DNA of 64,000 nucleotides from contig SFJH01000008.1 of NCBI GenBank assembly GCA_004555155.1, positions 1-64,000 on the forward strand. The letters are read 5' to 3'. Of this stretch, positions 51,020 through 59,748 are shown in pieces. Source of the DNA: Clostridiales bacterium. GTDB lineage: Bacteria > Bacillota > Clostridia > Christensenellales > Aristaeellaceae. Numbering within the stretch: position 1 is the stretch's first letter; the number at the start of each line of letters is the position of its first letter. The notes below the pieces were generated by a model, which made no database searches, was not told the origin of the DNA, and was given only the letters and a program-made list of their open reading frames with translations. The translations under genes and the position numbers were made by a program.

Positions 51020-51061
51020 CGCCTGCAAAGCACTCCAAGCGAAGTGCTTTGCAGGCGATTT
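51020..51061 (+). terminator. Terminator of the GH2 gene
   Basis: A 15-bp perfect stem (CGCCTGCAAAGCACT / AGTGCTTTGCAGGCG) with an 8-nt loop, followed by ATTTT. It can also serve the minus-strand transporter ending at 51111. Confidence 0.9.
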
Positions 51062-51110
51062 TCATCGATTGTCTGTGCCGTTCGTCCCGGGTGAGGCCGC
51101 GCTTTGCGCC

Positions 51111-51677
51111 CTATCCCGCTCCCATGGCCAGTCCGATCCCCAGCCGGACCGCGCCGCAGAGGAGCATCACGCCGATGGGATTCCACTTCAGCTTTCTCAG
51201 CAGCAGAAAGGCGCCCGCGAAAATACAGAGGCCCGTCCAGTCGACGTTCTGCAGTGCAGCACTCTGACCGCCAAAGGCCGTCGCCTGAAGGATCGAAAGC
51301 CCCGCCGACGCGATCAGCGCCACCACCGCCGGCCGCAGCGCCGCCAGCACGCTCTGCAGCATGGAGAGCTTCCTGTACCGGTAGTAGACAAATGCCAGCA
51401 GCGACACGATGAAGCACGAGGGCAGAATACAGCCCAGCGTGGCCGCCGCCGCTCCGGGCAGGCCCGCGATGCGCGCGCCGACAAAGGTGGCTGAGTTGAC
51501 GGCAATCGGGCCCGGCGTCATCTCCGCGATGGTGATCAGGTCGGTGAATTCGAGCATGGTCATCCAGCCGTATTTTTCAACCACCTGGCTCTGGATCAGC
51601 GGCATGGCCGCATAGCCTCCGCCGACGGAGAACAGGCCGACCTGCGCGAAGCTCAGAAACAGCTGGAGGAGAATCAT
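51111..51677 (-). CDS. Chromate transporter family protein, second half
   Basis: 188 residues. The CHR domain has FSVGGGYAAMPLIQSQVVEKYGW and the MTPGPIAVNSATFVGARIAG motif, then several transmembrane helices. Short CHR proteins work as pairs of half-size subunits with opposite topology. The start overlaps the stop of the first half (ATGA). Chromate or sulfate-type anion export is the family role; chromate itself may not be the physiological substrate. Confidence 0.88.
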   Translation of the reverse strand: MILLQLFLSFAQVGLFSVGGGYAAMPLIQSQVVEKYGWMTMLEFTDLITIAEMTPGPIAVNSATFVGARIAGLPGAAAATLGCILPSCFIVSLLAFVYYRYRKLSMLQSVLAALRPAVVALIASAGLSILQATAFGGQSAALQNVDWTGLCIFAGAFLLLRKLKWNPIGVMLLCGAVRLGIGLAMGAG

Positions 51678-52240
51678 CCGTCCGCCCCCTTCCGCCGGAA
51701 CAGCGCCGTCAGCGCGCCGATCAGCGCCGCGGCCAGAACGACGTGCATCACATTGACGCCGAAGACCGCAACCGCGACAAACGCCGCCGCCATCATGCCA
51801 ATCTGCACCGGCGAGCGCGATCTCACCACCTTGCCGCCCAGCCCGCAGACCACGTCCAGAATGACCGCGGCCACGCCGGCCTGCATGCCCTTCAGCGCCA
51901 GCGCCACCCAAGGGTTGGCCGCAAACGCCGCATAGAAGAACGATATCGCATACAGAATCGCCATCGGCGGCAGGATAGTTCCCAGAATCGCGGTCAGCAT
52001 GCCCGCAAATCCCGCCGTGCGCCAGCCCACGAGAATGGCGGCGTTCACGGCGATTGCTCCCGGCGACGACTGGGCCAGCGCGGTCAGATCCAGCATCTCC
52101 TGCTCGTCGATCCAGCCAAGCTCGTCCACGAATTTGCGCTTCATGAACGTAACGATCACGAAGCCTCCGCCAAAGGTAAAGGCGCTGATGTACAGCGTGC
52201 TGAAAAACAGCTTCCACAGCCGTCTGCGCTTACTTTCCAA
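51674..52240 (-). CDS. Chromate transporter family protein, first half
   Basis: 188 residues, CHR domain with AFTFGGGFVIVTFMKRKFVDELGW and AQSSPGAIAVNAAILVGWRTAG. Start is a TTG at 52240 overlapping the flavin-reductase-like gene by 11 bases. Forms the transporter with the gene below; its pairing with a flavin reductase could couple anion reduction and efflux. Confidence 0.88.
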   Translation of the reverse strand: MESKRRRLWKLFFSTLYISAFTFGGGFVIVTFMKRKFVDELGWIDEQEMLDLTALAQSSPGAIAVNAAILVGWRTAGFAGMLTAILGTILPPMAILYAISFFYAAFAANPWVALALKGMQAGVAAVILDVVCGLGGKVVRSRSPVQIGMMAAAFVAVAVFGVNVMHVVLAAALIGALTALFRRKGADG

Positions 52241-52790
52241 TCTTCATTCCATCCTTGAAAGCGTTTCCAACCTTTTCTCCCAGCCTGCGGTACGCATAGT
52301 GCACCGGATCGAAAACCACCGGCTGTAGCTTGTCAGGATCGATCCTGCCCTTTTCGTCCAGCACGCCCTCGTCGGCGCTGACGTTGACGATCTCGCCGAT
52401 GACCACGCCGTCCTCGTTGAACTTGATCAGCCTGCACTCGATCGCCATGGGGAACTCGTCGATCAGCGGCGCGTCCACGAACGCGCTGCGGGTCGTGTGC
52501 AAGCCTGCGCGCGCCAGCTTGTCGGGCACCTTGTTCGCCGAGACGATGCCCACATAGTCCGACTCCGTCGTGTGGGCTGCGTCCGCGAAGCTGACGGTAA
52601 ACGCGCCCCTTTCGCGGATGTTCCGGGTGGTCTTGTGCTCCTGGCTCAGGCTGAGCATCACCTGGTTCTCCTCGTACACGCCGCCCCAGGCCGCGTTCAT
52701 TGCGTCGGGATTGCCGTCGGCGTCATAGGTCGCGATGATCAGCACCGGCATCGGATAAACCCAGGTCTTCGCTCCGAAATTCTTTCTCAT
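52230..52790 (-). CDS. Flavin reductase-like domain protein
   Basis: 186 residues, FMN-binding split-barrel family. Features: KTWVYPMPVLIIATYDADGNPDAMNAAWGG, LSLSQEHKTTRNIRERGAFTVSFAD and FVDAPLIDEFPMAIECRLI. Such proteins reduce free flavin or reduce substrates via bound FMN. GGAGGAC 7 bases before ATG 52790 fixes the start. It heads an operon with the chromate transporter halves, so a reductase for an oxyanion or quinone-like compound is plausible. Confidence 0.9.
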   Translation of the reverse strand: MRKNFGAKTWVYPMPVLIIATYDADGNPDAMNAAWGGVYEENQVMLSLSQEHKTTRNIRERGAFTVSFADAAHTTESDYVGIVSANKVPDKLARAGLHTTRSAFVDAPLIDEFPMAIECRLIKFNEDGVVIGEIVNVSADEGVLDEKGRIDPDKLQPVVFDPVHYAYRRLGEKVGNAFKDGMKIGK

Positions 52791-52844
52791 GTCCAGTCCT
52801 CCTTCCATCGCGCAGACCAGCGCGTGCCGCCTGCGCTGTTCACA

Positions 52845-52873
52845 ATTATATCGCAAATCCGGCATTGTGGGAA
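52845..52873 (-). promoter_or_regulatory. Promoter of the flavin reductase-chromate transporter operon
   Basis: Minus strand: TTCCCA (52868-52873), 17-bp spacer, TATAAT (52845-52850). Confidence 0.65.
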
Positions 52874-52891
52874 GGTCTTTCCGGCGCTGTA

Positions 52892-52930
52892 TTGCCAAAA
52901 AACACATCAAATGCTATAATATGTGCACAT
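52892..52930 (+). promoter_or_regulatory. Promoter and operator of the ADP-ribosylglycohydrolase operon
   Basis: TTGCCA (52892-52897), 17-bp spacer, TATAAT (52915-52920). The perfect palindrome ATGTGCACAT (52921-52930) follows at the start site, a repressor-type position. No regulator gene lies next to it. Confidence 0.75.
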
Positions 52931-52956
52931 GATCTTTCGAATTCAGGAGGCCTGAC

Positions 52957-55068
52957 ATGTCCATCATTCCCCAGGATTACATCGAGCGCTGCTACGCCGG
53001 CTGGCTGGCAAAGCTGATCGGCATCCGCTACGGCGCGCCCATCGAGGGCTGGACCTACGATCAGATCGCCGGGATCTACGGCGATCTGGACGGCTACATC
53101 GTCGATTACCGGATGTTCGCCGCCGACGACGATTCCAACGGACCCATGATCTTTATCCGCGCCCTGAACGACGCGACCTGCACCCGCGCGCTCACGCCGC
53201 AGCAGATCGCCGAAACCTGGCTGAACTACGCGCCTTACGAGCACGGCTTCTACTGGTGGGGCGGCTACGGCAAATCCACCGAGCACACCGCCTACCTCAA
53301 CCTGCGCGCCGGCATCCCCGCGCCCCGCTCCGGATCCATCGAACAGAACGGCGCCGCCATCGCCGAGCAGATCGGCGGACAGATCTTCATCGACACATGG
53401 GGGCTGGTGCTGCCCAATCAGCCGGCGCTGGCCGCGGAGTACGCGGGCAAAGCCGCCTCCGTCAGCCACGGCGGCAACGGCGTCTACGGCGGGCAGTTCG
53501 TGGCGACCGCCATTTCGCTGGCCTTCACCGCCTCGTCCGTCCGGGAAATCATCGAGGGCGCGCTGAAGTACATTCCCGACGACTGCGAATACGCCCGCGC
53601 CGTCCGGGACGTCATTCGCTATTACGACGCGCATCGCGGCGACAGCTGGCGCGACGGCTTCCTGTACGTGCGGGAGCGCTGGGGCTATCACCGCTATCCC
53701 GGCGCCTGCCATATCATTCCCAATGCCGCCGTGATGATTCTCTCCCTGCTGTATGGCGAAGGGGACTTCGACCGCACGCTCAGCATCTGCAACATGTGCG
53801 GCTGGGATACGGACTGCAACGTGGGCAATGTGGCCGCCATCATGGGCGTGTTCTGCGGCCTCGACGCCATCGGCATGCGCAAATGGCGCGCCCCGGTCAA
53901 CGATTTCTTCGCCGTTTCCAGCGTGCTCGGATGCCTGAACGCCATGGACGTGCCCTGGTGCGTCGCCTATCTGGCAGAGCTGGCCTATCGCATGGCCGGC
54001 GAGGAGATGCCCGCGCGCTGGAAGCCCTATATGAACCCCGACGAGCAGCTCTTCCACTTTCAGCTGCCCGGCTCCACCCATGGCTTCACCGTCGTGGCCG
54101 AGCGCGAGCAGGCGGTGGAAACCCTTTGCGTCAACAGCGGTCACGGCAGTCTGCGGGCGGGCATGGACCGCATGAACCCGACGGACGCCTTCCGCATCGC
54201 CCGTCGCACGTATTTCCATCCCGACGATTTCCACGACAACCGATATGATCCCGCCTTCTCGCCGCTGCTCTATCCGGGGCAGACCGTCTCCGCCGAGGTC
54301 GTCCAGCCCGAGCACTGCGGCATGGAGCTGTACGCCAGTCTCTGCGTCCGCGACCGCAACAGCGGCGCGCTGATCGAGGGCGAGCGCGTTCGCCTGATCC
54401 CCGGCCGGAAGCAGGCGCTTTGCTTCCGCATCCCCTCCAACCCCCACATGCTGATCGACGAGGTGAGCGTGCGCGTCGCCGCAGGCGGCTGTACCGGCGG
54501 CTTCGGTCTGGTCGAGCTGTGCGGGATGCGCTTTTCCGGCGAGCCGCGGTATGACATCGACTTTGCCCACGAGCGCATGGAGGTCTATACGCCCATGCAC
54601 CGGGAGGTCAGCCAGTTCACCTATCTCAAGGGCAACTGGACGCTGGACGAGGGGCGGCTCATGGGCTCCGTCTGCGATTACGGCGAGGCCTATACCGGCG
54701 ACCTCCGCTGGCGGGACTACGCGCTGGAGGGCAGCCTGACCCTTGCCTGCGAAGGACTGGCCGCGCTGAACGTCCGCGTGCAGGGCGCGATGCGCTCCTA
54801 TGCCGTCGCCCTGCATCAGGGGCGGCTGATGATTCAGAAGAACGCCTGCGGCTACCGCACGCTGGCGGAATGTCCCCATGAGACCCGGATCGGCGAGACC
54901 TATCGGCTGCGCGTCGAGGTCACAGGCAGCCGGATCTGCGTCATCGAACGGGGACGAACGCTGCTGGAAGCCGAGGACACGGATCATCCCTATCTGAACG
55001 GCTGCATCGGCTGTTCCCTGCGCGAGGGTGCAAGGGCCTGGTTTGACCATTTCACCATCAATGAATAG
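52957..55068 (+). CDS. ADP-ribosylglycohydrolase family protein with C-terminal beta domain
   Basis: 703 residues. The N-terminal 340 residues form an all-helical DraG/ARH-type domain with both Mg sites: FAADDDSNGPMIFIRAL and GWDTDCNVGNVAAIMG. The last 200 residues (HREVSQFTYLKGNWTLDEG ... INE) resemble a laminin-G/concanavalin-like beta sandwich. ARH enzymes cleave N- or O-glycosidic bonds of ADP-ribose; large members next to sugar kinases probably hydrolyse nucleoside-like or ribosylated small molecules. AGGAGG precedes ATG 52957. No signal peptide. Ribokinase follows by 21 bases, so released ribose is likely to be phosphorylated at once. Ends in TAG. Confidence 0.88.
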   Translation: MSIIPQDYIERCYAGWLAKLIGIRYGAPIEGWTYDQIAGIYGDLDGYIVDYRMFAADDDSNGPMIFIRALNDATCTRALTPQQIAETWLNYAPYEHGFYWWGGYGKSTEHTAYLNLRAGIPAPRSGSIEQNGAAIAEQIGGQIFIDTWGLVLPNQPALAAEYAGKAASVSHGGNGVYGGQFVATAISLAFTASSVREIIEGALKYIPDDCEYARAVRDVIRYYDAHRGDSWRDGFLYVRERWGYHRYPGACHIIPNAAVMILSLLYGEGDFDRTLSICNMCGWDTDCNVGNVAAIMGVFCGLDAIGMRKWRAPVNDFFAVSSVLGCLNAMDVPWCVAYLAELAYRMAGEEMPARWKPYMNPDEQLFHFQLPGSTHGFTVVAEREQAVETLCVNSGHGSLRAGMDRMNPTDAFRIARRTYFHPDDFHDNRYDPAFSPLLYPGQTVSAEVVQPEHCGMELYASLCVRDRNSGALIEGERVRLIPGRKQALCFRIPSNPHMLIDEVSVRVAAGGCTGGFGLVELCGMRFSGEPRYDIDFAHERMEVYTPMHREVSQFTYLKGNWTLDEGRLMGSVCDYGEAYTGDLRWRDYALEGSLTLACEGLAALNVRVQGAMRSYAVALHQGRLMIQKNACGYRTLAECPHETRIGETYRLRVEVTGSRICVIERGRTLLEAEDTDHPYLNGCIGCSLREGARAWFDHFTINE

Positions 55069-55089
55069 CGCGGCTGAGGAGGGTTCGCT

Positions 55090-56019
55090 ATGAAAAAATG
55101 TGCCGTTATCGGTTCGATCAACATGGATCTGGTGCTCCGCGTGCCGAGGTTCCCCCGCCCGGGCGAATCGCTGATCGGCAGCTCCTTCAAAACCACCTTC
55201 GGAGGAAAGGGCGCCAATCAGGCCGTCGCGCTGGGCAAGCTGGGCATTCCGGTGCGCATGGCCGGGCAAGTGGGCGGAGACGCCTTCGGCGAGGCGTACT
55301 GCGAGCACTTTCAAAGCTGCGGCGTGGACGTGCGCGCCGTGCAGCGCGCCCAGGATCTGACGACCGCCGTCGCCGACATCTTCGTCAACGACGCCGGAGA
55401 AAACTTCATCGGAACCGATCCGGGCGCAAACCTCGCGTGCACCCCCGAATGGCTCGACCGCATTCTTCCCGGGCTGATGGATTGCGACATCTTCCTCCTT
55501 CAGCTGGAAATCCCTCTGGAGAGCGTCTTCTGCGCATTGAAGCGCCTGCATGCCGCCGGCAAAACCGTTATTCTCGATCCCGCTTCTGCGGCGCCTCTGC
55601 CGGAAGAGGCGCTGGCCTGCGTGGATTACCTGACGCCCAACGAAACCGAGCTGCGTACGCTCACCGGGAACCTTCCGGAAGCCTCCGGCACGGAGGAGCG
55701 GATCCGCGCGCTCATCGGCGGCAGCGACCGGGTTGTCGTGCACAAAAGCGGCGCCCACGGCGCGTATATCGGCACGCGCCATGGGATCACGCACGTGCCC
55801 GGCTATCCGGTCAAGGCGGTGGACACCACCGCTGCCGGCGACACCTTCAACGCCGGTCTGGCCGCGGGTCTGGCCATGGGCCGGTCGCTGGAGGAATCCG
55901 TGCGCCTTGCCAACGCTGCCGGCGCGCTGGCCGTCACCGCGCTGGGCGCACAGGCCGGCATGCCCACGCTCGAAGCCGCGGAATCCCTGATGGCAAACAG
56001 CGCTTCAACCCTGCGCTGA
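55090..56019 (+). CDS. rbsK: Ribokinase (PfkB family)
   Basis: Phosphorylates D-ribose to ribose-5-phosphate. 309 residues. N-terminal GSINMDLVLRVPRFPRPGES and GGKGANQAVALGKLG are the ribokinase signature 1; signature 2 with the catalytic Asp is VDTTAAGDTFNAGLAAGL. GAGGAGGG precedes ATG 55090. Second gene of a two-gene operon with the ADP-ribosylglycohydrolase protein. No ribose transporter is beside it, so the sugar probably comes from that partner. Confidence 0.92.
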   Translation: MKKCAVIGSINMDLVLRVPRFPRPGESLIGSSFKTTFGGKGANQAVALGKLGIPVRMAGQVGGDAFGEAYCEHFQSCGVDVRAVQRAQDLTTAVADIFVNDAGENFIGTDPGANLACTPEWLDRILPGLMDCDIFLLQLEIPLESVFCALKRLHAAGKTVILDPASAAPLPEEALACVDYLTPNETELRTLTGNLPEASGTEERIRALIGGSDRVVVHKSGAHGAYIGTRHGITHVPGYPVKAVDTTAAGDTFNAGLAAGLAMGRSLEESVRLANAAGALAVTALGAQAGMPTLEAAESLMANSASTLR

Positions 56020-56175
56020 TTCTGTCCGGCGCGGGCTGCCGGAAAAGGATGCGCGAGCGCCCCGCAGCCCGCCTGGATTTCTGCCGCGCACAGCGAGCCG
56101 CGGCGAAGAATCCCATTGGCACAAAACCGTTTCCGCGTCCAATCCCACCAGACTCGCGCGCTTTTTCATCGGCCT

Positions 56176-56210
56176 GCGGCGTCCAAGGAAGATTGGACGC
56201 CGCTTTTTTT
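56176..56210 (+). terminator. Terminator of rbsK operon
   Basis: An 11-bp stem (GCGGCGTCCAA / TTGGACGCCGC), 6-nt loop, seven T. Confidence 0.95.
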
Positions 56211-56254
56211 CGCAGACGTCGGATTCTTCCCGGAAATTCTGTGCGCGGGGGATC

Positions 56255-56298
56255 TTCTCAAAATCGGTCAACAGCTTTATAATGGTCATTGACCGGTC
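56255..56298 (+). promoter_or_regulatory. tetR-ABC promoter with operator
   Basis: TTCTCA (56255-56260), 17-bp spacer, TATAAT (56278-56283). Directly downstream are GGTCA-T-TGACC (56284-56294) and the overlapping palindrome GACCGGTC (56291-56298), a likely site for the TetR protein encoded just after. Confidence 0.7.
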
Positions 56299-56318
56299 CG
56301 GTCTATGGAGGCGACGCC

Positions 56319-56930
56319 ATGAACGAGAAATTCCACGCCCTGCCGGAGGCAAAGCAGCAGGCCATCCTCAACGCAGGCTACCGGGTGTTTTCCCAAAACG
56401 CCTACAAGAACAGCCCCATGAGCGAAATCGCAGAAGCCGCAGGCATCAGCAAATCCCTCTTGTTTCACTATTTTCACAACAAGAAGGAGCTGTATCTGTT
56501 CCTGTGGGAGAAGTGCGCCGAGACGACCATCGAATACCTGACCCGCTACGGCTGCTATGAACAGCAGGAGCTCTTCGAAAGCATGTACCGGGGCATGCAG
56601 GCCAAGATGGAAATTCTCCGCCGGTATCCGGACATGGGCCTGTTCACGATCAAGGCCTTTTACGAAAAGGATCCCGAAATCAACGCCGCCGTGCAGGAAA
56701 GCTTCCGCCGCTACTTCAATCTGAAGGCCGACAGGATGCGTCTGAACCTCTCCTCTGACCAGTTCATCCCGGGGTTGGACGTCGAAATGATGTACCGGGA
56801 GATGTACTGGGCCTCTGAGGGATATCTCTGGGAGATGGTTCAGCGCGGCGAGGTGGACTTCGACCGGCTTGAGCGCGGTTTTCTTCGGCTTCTGCAGTTC
56901 TGGAAGAGCATCTATCTTCGAAAGGAGTGA
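56319..56930 (+). CDS. TetR-family regulator of ABC exporter
   Basis: 203 residues. Helix-turn-helix AYKNSPMSEIAEAAGISKSLLFHYFHNKKELYLFLWEK (about 27-65), then a helical ligand domain. GGAGG 7 bases before ATG 56319 sets the start. It leads an operon with an ABC ATPase 4 bases downstream and a permease. Palindromes at its promoter point to autorepression. Confidence 0.9.
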   Translation: MNEKFHALPEAKQQAILNAGYRVFSQNAYKNSPMSEIAEAAGISKSLLFHYFHNKKELYLFLWEKCAETTIEYLTRYGCYEQQELFESMYRGMQAKMEILRRYPDMGLFTIKAFYEKDPEINAAVQESFRRYFNLKADRMRLNLSSDQFIPGLDVEMMYREMYWASEGYLWEMVQRGEVDFDRLERGFLRLLQFWKSIYLRKE

Positions 56931-56934
56931 TCAC

Positions 56935-57816
56935 ATGGACGCGATTCGCACGGAAAATCTGACCAAGTTCTACGGAAAGGCCCGCGGAATCGAACAGGTG
57001 AACCTCACCGTTGCCCGGGGCGAATTCTTTGGATTCATCGGCCCCAACGGCGCCGGAAAATCCACCACCATCCGCACATTGCTGGGCCTGATCCGCCCCA
57101 GCTCCGGCACGGCCTCCGTGCTGGGGATGGACGTCGCGAGGGATCGGGAGCGCATCCTGGCCCAGGTCGGCTATCTGCCGTCCGAAACCGCCTTCTATCC
57201 CGGCATGCGGGTGCGGGATATCCTGAAGCTGTCCGCCAGCCTGCGCAGAATGGACTGCAGCGCCGCCGCCGCCCGGCTGTGCCGCCAGCTCCAGGTTGAG
57301 CCCGACCGAAAGGCCGAGGAGCTGTCCTTCGGCAACCGGAAAAAGGTCTCCATCATCTGCGCTCTGCAGCACGATCCGGCGCTGCTGATTCTGGACGAGC
57401 CGACCACCGGCCTCGATCCGCTGATGCAGCGGGAATTCTTTGACATTCTGCAGGAGCGCAACCGTGCCGGCGCGACGATCTTTCTCTCCAGCCATATCCT
57501 CTCGGAAATCCAGCGCCACTGCACGCGTGCCGCCATCATCCGCGAGGGCCGCATCATCGCCTGCGACAGCGTTGAAGCGCTGTCCCGAACCAGCGCCAAG
57601 CGGATCAGCCTCCGCGGAAGCGCGGATCTGAGCGGACTCGACGGCGTGCGCGATCTTCAGTCGTCTGCGGACGGCGCCAGCTTCCTTTACAGCGGAGACA
57701 TCCGCGCGCTGCTGTCCGCCCTTGCGCGCAGCAGCATCCAGGATCTCTCCGTCTCCGACCCGGATCTCGAGGAGATTTTCCTGCACTGTTACGAGAACGG
57801 AGGCGATCCTGCATGA
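56935..57816 (+). CDS. ABC transporter ATP-binding protein (ABC-2 type exporter)
   Basis: 293 residues. Walker A GPNGAGKST, Q-loop VGYLPSETAFYP, signature LSFGNRKKVSI (relaxed form of LSGGQ), Walker B LLILDEPTTGLDP and H-loop LSSHILSEIQ. A C-terminal extension follows, typical of daunorubicin/bacitracin-type exporters. AAAGGAGTGATC precedes ATG 56935. Its last codons overlap the permease start (ATGA). Confidence 0.92.
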   Translation: MDAIRTENLTKFYGKARGIEQVNLTVARGEFFGFIGPNGAGKSTTIRTLLGLIRPSSGTASVLGMDVARDRERILAQVGYLPSETAFYPGMRVRDILKLSASLRRMDCSAAAARLCRQLQVEPDRKAEELSFGNRKKVSIICALQHDPALLILDEPTTGLDPLMQREFFDILQERNRAGATIFLSSHILSEIQRHCTRAAIIREGRIIACDSVEALSRTSAKRISLRGSADLSGLDGVRDLQSSADGASFLYSGDIRALLSALARSSIQDLSVSDPDLEEIFLHCYENGGDPA

Positions 57817-58601
57817 CCATCTTCCATCATGAGCTCCGACAGGGACGTCTCTCCTTCTGCATCTGGACGGCTTCCATCGCATTCCTGATGGCGGTCTGCA
57901 TCTTTCTGTTTCCAGAGATGAAGGGCGAGATGAGCGCCATGGGAAACCTGTTTGCCTCCATGGGCAGCTTCACCGCCGCCTTCGGCATGGACCGGCTGAA
58001 CTTCGGCACCCTGACCGGCTTTTACGCCATCGAGTGCGGCAACATCATGGGGCTTGGCGGCGCTTTCTACGCCTCGCTGGTCGGCATTGCGGCCCTGTCC
58101 GGCGAGGAGAAGGGGCATACCGCCGAATTTCTGCTGGTGCATCCGGTCTCCCGGATTCGCGTGATCGCGGAGAAGCTGCTGGCCGTACTGGCACAGCTTC
58201 TCGCCATGAACGCCATCATTCTCGCGCTGTCGCTGGGCTCCATCGCCGCGGTCGGCGAACCGATTCCCTGGAGGGAGCTGCTTCTGCTGCACGGCGCTTA
58301 TCTGTTGCTGCAGATCGAGCTGGCGGGCGTCTGTTTCGGCATTTCGGCCTTCCTCCATCGCGGCGGCGTCGGCATTGGCCTGGGACTGGCCGCGATGATG
58401 TACTTCCTGAACCTGATCGCCAATCTGGCGCAGCGCATGGACTTCCTGAAGTACATCACTCCCTTCGGCTACTGCGAAGGCGCGGACATCGTCGCCTCCG
58501 GCCGTCTCGATCCAGCGATGGTGTGCTGCGGAATGCTCTGCACGGCCGTCTGCATCGCCGCAGCCTTTGTTCAATACGCCCGCAAGGATATTCGGATCTG
58601 A
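57813..58601 (+). CDS. ABC-2 type transporter permease
   Basis: 262 residues, six transmembrane helices with a long first loop; the EEKGHTAEFLLVHPVSRIRVIAEKLLAVL stretch is characteristic of ABC-2 permeases, where the helix contacts the ATPase. It forms a drug or peptide exporter with the ATPase. A terminator follows 5 bases after the stop. Confidence 0.88.
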   Translation: MTIFHHELRQGRLSFCIWTASIAFLMAVCIFLFPEMKGEMSAMGNLFASMGSFTAAFGMDRLNFGTLTGFYAIECGNIMGLGGAFYASLVGIAALSGEEKGHTAEFLLVHPVSRIRVIAEKLLAVLAQLLAMNAIILALSLGSIAAVGEPIPWRELLLLHGAYLLLQIELAGVCFGISAFLHRGGVGIGLGLAAMMYFLNLIANLAQRMDFLKYITPFGYCEGADIVASGRLDPAMVCCGMLCTAVCIAAAFVQYARKDIRI

Positions 58602-58606
58602 ATCCG

Positions 58607-58645
58607 TCCCGGACGCTCCGCGCAGAGCGTCCGGGATCCTTTTTT
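58607..58645 (+). terminator. Terminator of tetR-ABC operon
   Basis: A 12-bp stem (TCCCGGACGCTC / GAGCGTCCGGGA), 6-nt loop, then TCC and six T. Confidence 0.92.
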
Positions 58646-58672
58646 GCCTGCGCACAGGCCTTTTCAGGCGCA

Positions 58673-58710
58673 AACCGCCGGCGGAATCCGATGCGATTCC
58701 GCCGGCGGTT
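58673..58710 (-). terminator. Terminator of the thiamine operon
   Basis: A 16-bp perfect stem (AACCGCCGGCGGAATC / GATTCCGCCGGCGGTT) with a 6-nt loop, 33 bases past the thiY stop. The T-run is short. Confidence 0.75.
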
Positions 58711-58743
58711 CTCATGGAGCTTCAGCGCCTTCCGCGCCGTTGG

Positions 58744-59730
58744 TTATTCGTATTCGAGATTGACCCGCACGTCGTCGACGCTGACCTCGCCCTCGATCAG
58801 GCCCTGCGCGCGCATCCAGTCGATGTTCTCCTGCCAGCATTTGTCGGACTGGGACAGGAACGCCGCGTCCTCCGTCTCCATCAGCGGCAGCAGCACGGCC
58901 ATGCTCTGGCGCTCCACCGTTTCGGACAGCGGGAAGTTCTCCGCGTTCTGATTGGCCAGCAGAATCTGCAGCGCCGCTTCAGGATCCGCCTTCATATCGG
59001 CGAAGCCCCTGGCGGAGGCTCGCAGGAACGCGGCCAGCGTCTCCGGTTCTTCCGCAATCATCTGGTCATTGGCGAGAAACACGCCTTCATAATAGGTAGG
59101 CACGCCGTAGTCATCCAGGTCGAACCAGCGCACGGCAAAGCCCTCCTCCTCCATCTGGGGCACCTCGTGATTCACCAGACACCCGATGGTCGCATTCACG
59201 TTGCCGGTGGTCATGGAGCTCATCAGGTCAAAGCCCACGTCGATCATGGTCACGTCGCTGTAATCCGCGCCGACGTCCGCCATGATGCTGCGAATCAGCG
59301 CCTCCGACAGCTCCGTGCCGGCATAGCCGATGGTTTTGCCCACCAGATCCCTGGGAGAGGCGATGTTTTCCTCCGCAAGGGACAGCACGATATTCAGCGG
59401 CGCCTGAACCACGGCGCCGATGGATTTCACCGGCACGTTCTGATTGGCCCGCACCTGAATGACGTCCTGCTGATAGTACAGGCCGATTTCCGCGCGTCCC
59501 GCCGCAACGAGCGCGATCGCGTCGTTGACGTTGGAGGGAAAGCGAATGTTCACCTGCAGGCCCTCCTCCGCATAGTAGCCCTTTTCAATCGCCACATACA
59601 GGAAGGCGTGAAGGGCGTTCGGATACCAGTCGAGCACCACGTCCATTTCCTTCAGCTCCTGATCCTCCGCCAGGCCGCAGCCCGTCATCAGCATCCAGCA
59701 AGCCAGCATAACAGCAAGAATACGCTTCAT
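58744..59730 (-). CDS. thiY: Pyrimidine (HMP-precursor)-binding lipoprotein ThiY-like
   Basis: 328 residues, NMT1/THI5-like solute-binding family. Lipobox LMTGC gives a lipid-anchored Cys18. The mature part starts MDVVLDWYPNALHAFLYVAIEKGYY and has GRAEIGLYYQQD, the family pattern for thiamine-pyrimidine precursors. AAGGAG precedes ATG 59730. Last gene of the thiamine operon; delivers a pyrimidine such as formylaminopyrimidine to ThiX. Confidence 0.88.
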   Translation of the reverse strand: MKRILAVMLACWMLMTGCGLAEDQELKEMDVVLDWYPNALHAFLYVAIEKGYYAEEGLQVNIRFPSNVNDAIALVAAGRAEIGLYYQQDVIQVRANQNVPVKSIGAVVQAPLNIVLSLAEENIASPRDLVGKTIGYAGTELSEALIRSIMADVGADYSDVTMIDVGFDLMSSMTTGNVNATIGCLVNHEVPQMEEEGFAVRWFDLDDYGVPTYYEGVFLANDQMIAEEPETLAAFLRASARGFADMKADPEAALQILLANQNAENFPLSETVERQSMAVLLPLMETEDAAFLSQSDKCWQENIDWMRAQGLIEGEVSVDDVRVNLEYE

Positions 59731-59748
59731 ATTGCAAAACTCCTTTTC

